From: Lachnospiraceae bacterium UBA3804 | GTDB lineage: Bacteria > Bacillota > Clostridia > Lachnospirales > Lachnospiraceae | Length of the DNA stretch: 64,000 bases | Assembly: GCA_002368665.1 (NCBI GenBank) | Contig: DFEK01000005.1 | Coordinates: 116,868-180,867 of the forward strand | Direction of reading: 5' to 3' | In this document: one piece after another, positions 49,222-59,300 of the stretch | Layout: every line of letters begins with the position of its first letter | Position numbering within the stretch: the first letter of the stretch is position 1 | The notes under the pieces: generated by a model | Told to the model about the DNA's origin: nothing | Seen by the model: only the letters and a program-made list of their open reading frames with translations | The model's database searches: none | Made by a program: the position numbers and the translations under genes

Positions 49222-49887
49222 ATGGAAGAAAATAAGAATGTAGAGGCTTTCGAGGGAACCGAAGAAGTTAAGGCAGAAGCAGTTGTTGCTGAGAATGCCG
49301 AAGCTGCCAAGGAAGCTCCCGTTGCGGAAGCATTTGATATCGGTCAGTCTGACAATAAGAGCGGAAAAGGAATGGGCTGGTACGTGGTTCATACCTATTC
49401 CGGATATGAGAACAAGGTAAAAGCAAATATCGAGAAGGCGATCGAAAACCGTCATCTTGAGAATGAAATCCTGGAAGTACGTGTTCCCATGCAGGACGTT
49501 GTGGAAGTAAAGAACAACGCAAAGAGAACCGTTTCCAAGAAGCTTTTCCCGGGCTATGTACTTATTCACATGGATGCAGACAACAATGATGCATGGTATG
49601 TGGTAAGAAATACCAGAGGCGTTACGGGATTCGTAGGTCCCGGAAGCAAGCCGGTTCCCCTTTCCGATGAAGAGATGAGAATTCTCAATGTCGGTGAAGG
49701 AGAAAGAAAGATCCACCTGGATGTCAAAGAGGGAGATACGGTTTCCGTTATTTCCGGTGTTTGGCAGGATACCGTGGGTATGGTTAAGCGTGTTGACGAA
49801 GGCAAGCAGGTTGTTGTCATCAATGTCGATCTCTTCGGTCGTGAGACACCTGTGGAAATCGCATTCGCCGACGTAAGAAAGGTATAA
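49222..49887 (+). CDS. nusG: Transcription termination/antitermination factor NusG
   Basis: A 221-residue protein. The NGN domain begins at GWYVVHTYSGYENKVKANIEKA (residue ~53) and includes LFPGYVLIHM. The C-terminal KOW domain contains EGDTVSVISGVWQDTVGMVKRVD. An additional acidic, Ala/Glu-rich N-terminal extension of ~50 residues (about EAFEGTEEVKAEAVVAENAE) makes it longer than the ~175-residue B. subtilis protein. It binds RNA polymerase and, in Firmicutes, favours pausing. Confidence 0.95.
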   Translation: MEENKNVEAFEGTEEVKAEAVVAENAEAAKEAPVAEAFDIGQSDNKSGKGMGWYVVHTYSGYENKVKANIEKAIENRHLENEILEVRVPMQDVVEVKNNAKRTVSKKLFPGYVLIHMDADNNDAWYVVRNTRGVTGFVGPGSKPVPLSDEEMRILNVGEGERKIHLDVKEGDTVSVISGVWQDTVGMVKRVDEGKQVVVINVDLFGRETPVEIAFADVRKV

Positions 49888-49936
49888 GAGGAGTTTTCCT
49901 TTTATATAGAGCAGTTAATTGCCGGAGTTTCCGGCA

Positions 49937-49972
49937 GTGGGAGCTTTCCCGATCGGGAGGGCGCCAAACCAC
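49937..49972 (+). promoter_or_regulatory. Probable L1-binding leader before rplK
   Basis: GTGGGAG (49937-49943) and CCAAACCAC (49964-49972) bracket a hairpin. A small stem GCCGGAG/CCGGC lies just before it. The arrangement resembles the known autoregulatory site where ribosomal protein L1 binds the rplK leader, mimicking its rRNA site. It sits just upstream of AGGAGGT. Confidence 0.6.
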
Positions 49973-49993
49973 ATTTATTAGGAGGTAGCCGCT

Positions 49994-50419
49994 ATGGCAA
50001 AGAAAGTAACAGGTTATATCAAACTTCAGATTCCTGCCGGCAAAGCAACACCGGCACCCCCTGTTGGTCCTGCACTTGGCCAGCATGGTGTAAACATTGT
50101 TGAATTCACTAAGCAGTTCAACGCAAAGACAGCAGATAAGGGTGATCTGATCATCCCCGTTGTCATTACCGTATACGCAGACAAGAGCTTTAGCTTTATT
50201 ACCAAGACTCCGCCTGCTGCAGTTCTTCTTAAGAAAGCCTGCAATTTGAAATCTGCATCCGGAAAGCCCAACAAGGACAAGGTTGCTAAGATTTCCAAAG
50301 ACAAGATCCGTGAGATCGCAGAACTTAAGATGCCGGATCTGAATGCCGCAAGCATCGAAGCTGCAATGAGCATGATCGCAGGTACCGCAAGAAGTATGGG
50401 TATCGTAGTAGAAGACTAA
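49994..50419 (+). CDS. rplK: 50S ribosomal protein L11
   Basis: A 141-residue protein of standard length: GYIKLQIPAGKATPAPPVGPALGQHGVNIVEF, the conserved proline-rich N-terminal domain targeted by thiostrepton-class antibiotics, and a C-terminal rRNA-binding domain. TAGGAGGT precedes the ATG. It forms part of the GTPase-associated centre. Confidence 0.97.
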   Translation: MAKKVTGYIKLQIPAGKATPAPPVGPALGQHGVNIVEFTKQFNAKTADKGDLIIPVVITVYADKSFSFITKTPPAAVLLKKACNLKSASGKPNKDKVAKISKDKIREIAELKMPDLNAASIEAAMSMIAGTARSMGIVVED

Positions 50420-50470
50420 GCAGAGTAAGTGGAAGCACATTCGTGCGTTAAACCACAAGGAGGTAAAAAC

Positions 50471-51160
50471 ATGAAACATGGTAAGAAATATAACGAGGCT
50501 GCAAAGCAGGTAGACAGAAGCGTATTTTATGAGCCTGCAGAAGCAGTTGCATTGGTTAAGAAAACCGCTACCGCAAAATTCGATGAGACCATCGAACTTC
50601 ACATCAGAACCGGTTGCGACGGACGTCATGCAGAAGAGCAGATCCGTGGCGCAGTAGTTCTTCCCAACGGAACCGGTAAAACCGTTCGCGTTCTTGTTTT
50701 CGCAAAGGGCGATAAGGTTAATGAAGCAGAAGCTGCCGGAGCAGATTATGTTGGCGGCGACGAGCTGATTCCGAAGATTCAGAACGAAGGCTGGTTAGAT
50801 TTCGATGTTGTTGTTGCAACTCCCGACATGATGGGTGTTGTAGGACGTCTCGGTAAGGTTTTAGGTCCTAAAGGACTTATGCCCAACCCCAAGGCAGGTA
50901 CCGTAACGATGGATGTTACCAAGGCCATCAACGATATCAAAGCCGGTAAGATTGAGTACAGATTGGATAAAGCTAACATTATCCACTGCCCGATCGGTAA
51001 AGCTTCCTTCAGCGAGGAGCAGCTTGTGCAGAACTTTGATGCATTAATGAACGCAATCATTAAGGCTAAGCCCAGCACCTTAAAGGGACAGTACTTAAAG
51101 AGCGTGACCATGTCCAGCACCATGGGACCCGGTGTCAAGGTTAACGCAGCTAAGATCTAA
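50471..51160 (+). CDS. rplA: 50S ribosomal protein L1
   Basis: A 229-residue protein. GTGKTVRVLVFAKGDKVNEAEAAGADYVG and PKGLMPNPKAGTVTMDV are the L1 signature. The ATG at 50471 follows AAGGAGGT, and the alternative at 50429 lies in the spacer. L1 forms the E-site stalk and is the expected autoregulator of rplKA through the leader at 49937. Confidence 0.97.
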   Translation: MKHGKKYNEAAKQVDRSVFYEPAEAVALVKKTATAKFDETIELHIRTGCDGRHAEEQIRGAVVLPNGTGKTVRVLVFAKGDKVNEAEAAGADYVGGDELIPKIQNEGWLDFDVVVATPDMMGVVGRLGKVLGPKGLMPNPKAGTVTMDVTKAINDIKAGKIEYRLDKANIIHCPIGKASFSEEQLVQNFDALMNAIIKAKPSTLKGQYLKSVTMSSTMGPGVKVNAAKI

Positions 51161-51166
51161 TTTATA

Positions 51167-51195
51167 TTGACAGAATATTTCTTAAATGATATTCT
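51167..51195 (+). promoter_or_regulatory. Promoter of rplJL
   Basis: TTGACA (51167-51172), 17 nt, TATTCT (51190-51195), with TGA extension. It gives the L10 leader transcript starting near 51202. Confidence 0.82.
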
Positions 51196-51199
51196 AACA

Positions 51200-51300
51200 A
51201 AGGTCGTCAAATGACCACGCCGAAGACAGTAGGTGTCGCGGATAAGCGACGTAAGCGTAGCGCCTACCGAGGATGAGTGAGATTTTACAATGAATCAATA
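51200..51300 (+). ncRNA. L10 leader (ribosomal protein autoregulatory RNA)
   Basis: The leader upstream of rplJ has the position and look of the Rfam L10_leader: a folded region around TAGGTGTCGCGGATAAGCGAC and GTAGCGCCTACCGAGGATGAGTGAG, with GTAGGTG... pairing to CGCCTAC. It is followed by a terminator-like hairpin. L10(L12)4 binding to this RNA is known to repress the operon. Confidence 0.82.
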
Positions 51301-51332
51301 CCCTCTTGTCCTTGCGGCAGGAGGGTTTTTTA
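51301..51332 (+). terminator. Attenuator terminator of the L10 leader
   Basis: CCCTCTTG with CAGGAGGG (one G.U pair) is followed by TTTTTTATT, 59 nt before the rplJ start. It is the expected switch of the L10 leader. Confidence 0.82.
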
Positions 51333-51390
51333 TTACATTTAAACTCTCTTTTTCGGCACAAAACAAAATAATACAAGGAGGAAAAAGAGA

Positions 51391-51885
51391 ATGGCTAAAG
51401 TTGAATTGAAAGCGCCCATCGTGGAAGAGATCTCCAATGGTATCAAAGATGCGAAATCCGTTGTCCTGGTTGATTACCGCGGACTTACCGTTGAGCAGGA
51501 TACCAACCTTCGTAAGGCACTTCGCGAAGCGAATGTAACTTATAAGGTATACAAGAATACCATGATGAATTTTGCGTTCAAGGGAACCGATTTCGAAGGA
51601 CTTACTCCTTACCTTGAAGGACCCAGCGCAATGGCTTACTCAACAGAAGATGCAACCGCACCTGCAAGAGTAATCTGCAATTTCGCTAAGACTGCAGAAA
51701 AGCTTGAAGTTAAGGGTGGTGTTGTAGAAGGTACCGTTTACGATGCAAACGGAATCAAAACTATTTCCGCAATCCCTTCCAAGGATGTTTTACTTGGAAA
51801 ACTGTTCGGAAGTATGCAGTCACCTATTGCCAACCTTGCTCGTGTGCTTAATCAGATCGCTGAGCAAAAAGGCGCAGAAGCTTAA
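51391..51885 (+). CDS. rplJ: 50S ribosomal protein L10
   Basis: A 164-residue protein of standard length. SVVLVDYRGLTVEQDTNLRKALREANVTYKVYKNTMM is typical, and the C-terminal helix (IANLARVLNQIAEQKG) carries the L7/L12 dimers. AAGGAGG precedes the ATG. It is the stalk base and leader-binding autoregulator. Confidence 0.97.
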   Translation: MAKVELKAPIVEEISNGIKDAKSVVLVDYRGLTVEQDTNLRKALREANVTYKVYKNTMMNFAFKGTDFEGLTPYLEGPSAMAYSTEDATAPARVICNFAKTAEKLEVKGGVVEGTVYDANGIKTISAIPSKDVLLGKLFGSMQSPIANLARVLNQIAEQKGAEA

Positions 51886-51950
51886 TACCCAAACGGCAGG
51901 ATGAGAATCCGCCGGTAACTTGAAATGAAAATTAATGGAGGAAAATTAAA

Positions 51951-52331
51951 ATGGCTAAATTAACTACAGAAGAATTTATCGCTGCAATCAAAGAGCTCAG
52001 CGTACTTGAATTAAATGATTTGGTAAAGGCTTGCGAGGAAGAGTTCGGTGTATCCGCAGCAGCAGGCGTTGTTGTAGCAGCAGCAGGCGCTGGTGATGGC
52101 GCTGCAGCAGCAGAAGAGAAGACTGAGTTCGACGTAGAACTTACCGAAGCTGGTCCTAACAAGGTTAAGGTTATCAAGGTTGTTCGTGATGCTACCGGTC
52201 TTGGACTTAAGGAAGCAAAAGACCTTGTTGACGGCGCTCCTAAGAACGTTAAGGAAGGCGCTTCCAAGGAAGAAGCTGAAGAACTCAAGGCTAAACTTGA
52301 AGCTGAAGGCGCAAAGGTTACTCTTAAGTAA
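51951..52331 (+). CDS. rplL: 50S ribosomal protein L7/L12
   Basis: A 126-residue protein. The N-terminal dimerisation helix region (LTTEEFIAAIKELSVLELNDLVKACEEEFG), an Ala-rich hinge (residues ~35-55) and the C-terminal factor-binding domain VELTEAGPNKVKVIKVVRDATGLGLKEAKDLVDGAP are all present. It recruits EF-G and EF-Tu. TGGAGGAAA precedes the ATG. Confidence 0.97.
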   Translation: MAKLTTEEFIAAIKELSVLELNDLVKACEEEFGVSAAAGVVVAAAGAGDGAAAAEEKTEFDVELTEAGPNKVKVIKVVRDATGLGLKEAKDLVDGAPKNVKEGASKEEAEELKAKLEAEGAKVTLK

Positions 52332-52363
52332 TTTAAGCTTCCAACCGTATTTAAAAACAAATA

Positions 52364-52408
52364 AAAAAGCAATCGGAAAAAAGTTGTTGACATCCGGTTG
52401 CTTTTTTT
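52364..52408 (+). terminator. Intrinsic terminator after rplL
   Basis: AAAAAGCAATCGGA pairs with TCCGGTTGCTTTTT (one G.U pair) and a T-run follows. The loop (about 52378-52392) contains the rpoB promoter -35, so terminator and promoter are interleaved. Confidence 0.8.
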
Positions 52409-52416
52409 GTTACAAT
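52387..52416 (+). promoter_or_regulatory. Promoter of rpoBC
   Basis: TTGACA (52387-52392), 18 nt, TACAAT (52411-52416) with a TGT extension. The predicted start is near 52423, giving a leader of ~75 nt. Confidence 0.82.
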
Positions 52417-52440
52417 GTAAAATGCGCTATTGTGGGAAAG

Positions 52441-52460
52441 GGGCGCTTTATGCCCTTTTT
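52441..52460 (+). terminator. Terminator-like hairpin in the rpoB leader
   Basis: GGGC (52441-52444) pairs with GCCC (52452-52455) around GCTTTAT and is followed by TTTTTG. It lies between the promoter and the rpoB start, so it could attenuate rpoBC. The 4-bp stem is weak unless extended by wobble pairing. Confidence 0.4.
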
Positions 52461-52498
52461 GTACTTTTGTGCGCAAATAACATGAAAGAAGGTCGCGA

Positions 52499-55400
52499 GT
52501 GTCAATGGAAAAGAACAGAATACGTCCAGTGGTGAACGGTAACAGCATGCGTATGTCCTATCAGCGCCAGAAAGAAGTTCTTCAGATGCCCAACTTGATT
52601 GAAGTCCAGAAGGACTCCTACAATTGGTTTCTGAAAGAGGGCTTAAGAGAAGCGTTTGACGACATTTCCCCGATTACAAATTTCGGCGGAGATATTCGCA
52701 TGGAGTTTGTTGACTTCAAATTATATGAGGACGAAGCCGAATATTCGATCGAAGAATGTAAAGAGCGTGACATTACCTATGAAGCTCCTTTACGTGTAAA
52801 GGTGCGCCTCTTTGATGAGAATAACAAAAACGACATCAAAGAGCATGAAATCTTCATGGGCAAGTTCCCTCTGATGACCGAGAACGGAACCTTTGTGATC
52901 AACGGTGCTGAGCGTGTAATCGTCAGCCAGCTTGTTCGTTCTCCGGGAATCTACTATACCATTTCCAGAGATAAAACCGGTAAGAAGCTCTATTCTTCCC
53001 AGGTTATCCCTAACCGTGGAGCATGGTTGGAGTATGAAACGGACTCCAATGATGTGGCTTATGTCAGAGTAGACCGTACCAAGAAGGTTCCTATTTCCGT
53101 ATTTATCCGTTCCCTTGGTCTGGGAACCGATGAGGAAATCATCGAAAGCTTTGGTGAGGAACCCAAGATTCAGGCATCCTTCAGTAAGGATCCGGCCAAG
53201 AATTACGTTGACGGACTTCGCGAATTTTATACCAAGGTGCATCCCGGTGAGCCTTTCAGTGTGGAGAGCGCCGAGAACTTCTTAAACAGCATGTTCTTTG
53301 ATGCAAGAAGATACGATCTTGCCAAAGTCGGCCGTTATAAGTTCAATAAGAAATTAATGTTCAGAAACCGTATCGCAGGACATGTTCTTGCTGAGGACGT
53401 TGTCAGCGAATACAGCGGCGAGATCATTGCCAAAGCAGGCGAGACCGTTAGCCAGGAAGTGGCTGACCGTATCCAGAATGCGGCGGTGAAATCCGTAGTG
53501 ATCCAGACCGAGGAAAAGAATGTCATCGTTCTTTCCAACTTAATGGTAGACATTACCGAGTGGATCGACTGCGAGCCGAAGGAACTTGGCATTACCGAGC
53601 TTGTATACTTCCCCGAACTGATTAAGATCATTAATGAGTTCTCCGAGAAGCCCGAAGAGCTTACCGATGCCATCCAGAACAATGTGCATAATTTAATTCC
53701 CAAGCATATTACCAAGGAAGACATCCTTGCCTCCATTAACTATAACATCCATTTGGAATACGGCATCGGAAACGATGACGATATCGACCACTTAGGTAAC
53801 AGACGTATCCGTGCCGTAGGCGAACTGCTTCAGAACCAGTATCGTATCGGTCTTTCCAGAATGGAAAGAGTGGTTCGTGAAAGAATGACCACACAGGATG
53901 CTGAGACTTTAACACCTCAGAATTTGATCAATATCAAGCCCGTACAGGCAGCAATCAAGGAATTCTTCGGATCCTCCCAGCTGTCCCAGTTCATGGATCA
54001 GAACAACCCTCTTGGTGAGTTAACCCACAAGAGACGTCTCTCCGCATTGGGACCCGGTGGTCTTTCCAGAGACCGTGCCGGATTCGAGGTTCGTGACGTA
54101 CATTATACCCATTACGGAAGAATGTGCCCCATTGAGACTCCCGAAGGTCCTAACATCGGTTTGATCAACTCCCTTGCATCCTATGCAAGAATCAACGAGT
54201 ACGGTTTTGTTGAGGCTCCTTATCGTAAGATTGATAAGTCCGATCCGGAAAATCCGAAGGTAACCGATGAAGTTGTATACATGACAGCGGATGAAGAAGA
54301 TAACTACCATGTAGCACAGGCAAACGAAAAGCTTGATGATGAAGGACACTTCATCAAAAACATGGTATCCGGTCGTTACCGTGAAGAAACGCAGGAATAT
54401 CCGAAGAGAATGTTCGATTACATGGATGTATCTCCTCGTATGGTATTCTCCGTAGCTACCGCATTGATTCCGTTCTTACAGAACGACGATGCTAACCGTG
54501 CGCTGATGGGATCCAACATGCAGCGTCAGGCAGTGCCTTTGCTCTTTACCGAAGCTCCCGTAATCGGTACCGGTATGGAAGTTAAGACCGCAGTAGACTC
54601 CGGTGTCTGCGTCGTAGCAAAGAAGGCAGGTACCGTAACACATGTATCTTCCGACTGCATCAAAGTAACCTGCGATGACGGCGAGAAGATGGAATACAAG
54701 CTTTCCAAGTTTGTTCGTTCCAACCAGAGTAACTGCTACAACCAGAAGCCGATCGTATTTACCAAAGACCACATTGCAGAGGGTCAGGTAATTGCGGACG
54801 GTCCTTCCACCGCAAACGGCGAACTCGCACTTGGTAAGAACCCGTTGATCGGATTCATGACCTGGGAAGGTTACAACTACGAGGATGCTGTACTGATTAG
54901 CGAAAGACTTGTACGTGAAGATGTTTACACTTCCGTACATATTGAAGAATATGAAACCGAAGCAAGAGATACCAAGCTTGGTGCCGAGGAGATCACCCGT
55001 GATGTTCCCGGTGTCGGCGAGGACGCACTTAAGGATCTGGACGATCGCGGAATCATCCGTATCGGTGCAGAGGTTCGTGCCGGTGATATCTTAGTCGGCA
55101 AGGTAACTCCCAAGGGAGAGACCGAACTTACCGCAGAAGAGAGACTCCTTCGTGCCATCTTCGGTGAGAAAGCAAGAGAAGTAAGAGATACTTCCCTCAA
55201 GGTGCCTCACGGCGAGTATGGTGTTGTTGTTGATGCAAAGGTATTCTCCAGAGCAAACGGCGACTCCGAATTATCTCCCGGAGTAAACCAGAAGGTTCGT
55301 ATCTACATTGCACAGAAGAGAAAGATCTCCGTTGGTGATAAGATGGCAGGTCGTCACGGTAACAAGGGTGTTGTTTCCCGTGTGCTTCCCGTAGAAGATA

Positions 55401-56362
55401 TGCCTTACCTGCCTAACGGACGTCCTCTGGATATCGTTTTGAACCCTCTTGGCGTACCTTCCCGTATGAATATCGGTCAGGTATTGGAGATTCACCTCTC
55501 CTTAGCTGCCAAGGCACTTGGTTTCAACATTGCAACGCCTGTATTCGACGGAGCAAGAGAGAAAGATATCATGGATACCCTGGATCTGGCAAACGACTAC
55601 GTTAACGGAACCTGGGAAGAATTTGAAGCAAAGCACAAAGATGAGCTTCTTCCGGAAGTGCTCGAGTATCTGTATGAAAACAGAGATCACAGAGAACTTT
55701 GGAAGGGTGTTCCGATCAGCCGCGACGGTAAAGTAAGACTTCGTGACGGACGTACCGGCGAGTTCTTCGACGGACCGGTTACCATCGGACACATGCATTA
55801 CTTAAAACTGCATCACTTGGTTGACGATAAGATTCATGCACGTTCAACCGGACCGTACTCCTTAGTAACCCAGCAGCCTCTTGGTGGTAAGGCACAGTTC
55901 GGTGGACAGCGTTTCGGTGAAATGGAAGTTTGGGCCCTCGAGGCATACGGCGCTTCCTACACCCTGCAGGAAATCCTTACCGTGAAGTCTGACGACGTTA
56001 TCGGTCGTGTGAAGACTTACGAAGCCATCATTAAGGGCGAGAACATTCCTACTCCGGGTATTCCCGAGTCCTTCAAGGTACTCCTTAAGGAAATGCAGTC
56101 CCTGTGTCTGGACGTCAAAGTCTTAGACGAAAAGGGCGAGGAAGTTGAATTCCGCGAGAACATCGACGCTCCGACCAATACGTATCGGATCGAGATGGAA
56201 GGCGATCGTAAGAACTACGATTACGAGAAAGAAGATATGGGTAAACTTGGCTTCCAGAAACAGGAATGGGACGATAACGGCGAACTTGCCGATATCGAAG
56301 AAGATTTCCCGGAAGACGAGAGCGATTTCACTGATTTTGACAGCGACGATTCAGACGAATAA
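52499..56362 (+). CDS. rpoB: DNA-directed RNA polymerase subunit beta
   Basis: A 1287-residue subunit. Core segments include [21 protein letters not shown], the rifampicin-pocket region [40 protein letters not shown], and the C-terminal [38 protein letters not shown]-type block. It has an acidic C-terminal extension ([19 protein letters not shown]). GTG at 52499 is favoured (AGAAGG 6 nt before); the ATG at 52505 is 12 nt away. Residues of the rifampicin pocket look wild type. It is 18 nt from rpoC. Confidence 0.98.
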   Translation: [1287 protein letters not shown]

Positions 56363-56380
56363 AGCGAAAGGAGAGCCAAA

Positions 56381-59300
56381 ATGCCTGAAGCAAACAAAGA
56401 GATGTACGAACCGATTTCTTTCGATTCCATCAGAATCGGCTTAGCATCACCCGAAAAGATTAAAGAGTGGTCCCATGGCGAGGTTACCAAGCCTGAGACG
56501 ATTAATTACAGAACCTTAAAACCCGAACCCAAAGGACTTTTCTGTGAAAAAATCTTTGGACCCAGCAAAGACTGGGAGTGCCACTGCGGAAAGTATAAGA
56601 AAATCCGTTTCAAGGGATTTGTCTGCGACCGTTGCGGCGTTGAGATTACCAAAGCAAGCGTTCGTCGTGAGAGAATGGGTCACATCGAACTTGCAGCACC
56701 GGTTTCTCACATCTGGTATTTTAAGGGTATTCCTTCCCGTATCGGTCTGATCTTAGACCTTACTCCGAAGGTACTTGAGAAAGTATTATACTTCGCTTCC
56801 TACATCGTACTTGATCCCGGTGATACCGGAATGAACGTGAAAGATGTTCTTTCCGAGAGAGAATACCAGGATGCAAGAGAAAAATGGGGCGATAAGTTCC
56901 GTGTCGGCATGGGCGCGGAAGCAATCAAGGAGCTTTTACTCGGCATCGATCTTGAGAAAGAGTACACCGAGTTAAAAGAAGAGCTTGATTTAGACAGCAC
57001 CAAGGGACAGAAGAAGTCCAAGCTCGTTAAGAGACTGGAAGTGATCGAAGCGTTCCGTGAATCCGGAAACAGACCTGAGTGGATGATTCTGGATGTAATC
57101 CCGGTTATTCCGCCCGATCTTCGTCCTATGGTTCAGTTGGACGGTGGCCGTTTTGCAACCTCCGACTTGAACGACCTTTACAGAAGAATCATCAACCGTA
57201 ACAACCGTCTTCGCAGACTTCTTGATCTCGGTGCTCCCGATATCATCGTTCGCAACGAGAAGCGTATGCTTCAGGAAGCGGTTGACGCATTAATCGATAA
57301 CGGCAGACGCGGACGTCCCGTAACCGGCCCCGGAAACAGAGCGCTTAAGTCTCTTTCCGATATGTTAAAGGGTAAATCCGGACGTTTCCGTCAGAACCTT
57401 CTCGGTAAGCGTGTAGACTACTCCGGACGTTCCGTTATCGTAGTTGGTCCCGAACTTAAGATTTATCAGTGCGGTCTGCCGAAAGAAATGGCAATCGAAC
57501 TGTTCAAACCCTTCGTTATGAAGGAACTGGTTGGACGCGGAATCAGCCAGAACATCAAGCATGCCAAGAAACTTGTTGAAAGACTCGACGAAGTGGTATG
57601 GGATGTTTTGGAAGATGTCATCTGCGAACATCCGGTAATGTTAAACCGTGCACCTACACTGCACAGACTTGGTATTCAGGCATTTGAGCCCATTCTGGTT
57701 GAAGGTAAGGCAATCAAGCTTCATCCGCTTGTATGTACCGCTTTCAACGCCGACTTCGACGGTGACCAGATGGCTGTGCACCTTCCTCTTAGCGTAGAGG
57801 CTCAGGCAGAGTGCAGATTCTTGCTTCTGTCTCCGAACAACCTCTTAAAGCCTTCCGACGGTGCACCCGTAGCCGTTCCTTCCCAGGATATGGTTCTCGG
57901 TATTTACTACTTAACACAGGAAAGACCGGAAGCAAAGGGTGAAGGCAAGTTCTTCAAGGATGTTAACGAAGCAATCCTTGCATATGAAAACGGCATTTTA
58001 GACTTACATGCCAAGATTAAGGTTAAAATCACCAGAAATCTTCCCGAAGGCGGAGAGATTACCGGTATCGTGGAATCCACGCTGGGACGTTTCCTCTTCA
58101 ACGAGATTCTTCCTCAGGATCTGGGCGAAGTAAAGAGAGAGACTCCGGAAGATTACTTAAAGCTTGAAGTAGATTATCTGGTAGGAAAGAAGCAGTTAAA
58201 GCGTATCCTTGACAAGGTCATCAATACTCACGGCGCAACCAAGACCGCCGAGGTTCTCGACCTGGTTAAGGCAATGGGTTATAAGTATTCTACCCGCGCT
58301 GCCATGACGGTTTCCATTTCCGATATGATTGTTCCTGCGGTGAAAGCCGATTTACTGGCTCAGGCTCAGGAGCAGGTGGACAGAATCACCAGAGACTATC
58401 ATCGTGGACTTTGTACCGAAGACGAGCGTTATAAGGGCGTTATCCAGGTTTGGAATGACACCGATGAGCGCTTGACCGAGGAAATGATGAACGGTCTGTC
58501 CGCTTACAACAACATCAAGATGATGGCTGACTCCGGTGCCCGTGGTTCCAAGCAGCAGATGAAACAGCTTGCAGCGATGCGTGGACTCATGGCAGATACG
58601 ACCGGACGTACCATCGAGTTGCCGATCAAATCCAACTTCCGTGAAGGTCTGGACGTTTTGGAATACTTCATTTCCGCACACGGTGCCCGTAAAGGTCTTT
58701 CCGATACCGCACTTCGTACCGCGGACTCCGGTTACCTTACCAGACGTATGGTTGACGTTTGCCAGGAACTCATCATTCGTGAGAAAGACTGCAGCGTCGG
58801 ACGTGATTCCATCCCCGGAATCGATGCCATGGCATTTACCGATGGAAAGAGCGTTGTGGAATCTCTTGAAAACAGAATCAAGGGAAGATACTCCGTAAAT
58901 ACCATCAAAGATAAAGACGGCAATGTAATCGTTAAGGCAAACCACATGATTACCGCAAGCCGTGCAAACAAGATTGTGACCGTCGGTGTTGACGAAGACG
59001 GAAACGAGATCAAGAAGGTTAAGATCAGAAGCATTTTAACCTGCAAGTGCAAGAACGGTATCTGCGCTAAATGTTACGGTGCCAACATGGCAACCGGTGA
59101 AGCCGTACAGGTCGGCGAAGCAGTCGGAATCATCGCTGCACAGTCCATCGGTGAGCCCGGTACCCAGCTTACCATGCGTACCTTCCATACCGGTGGTGTT
59201 GCGGGTGGCGATATTACCCAGGGTCTTCCCCGTGTCGAGGAGCTTTTCGAGGCAAGAAAGCCCAAGGGACTTGCAATCATCGCAGAGTTTGGCGGAACGG

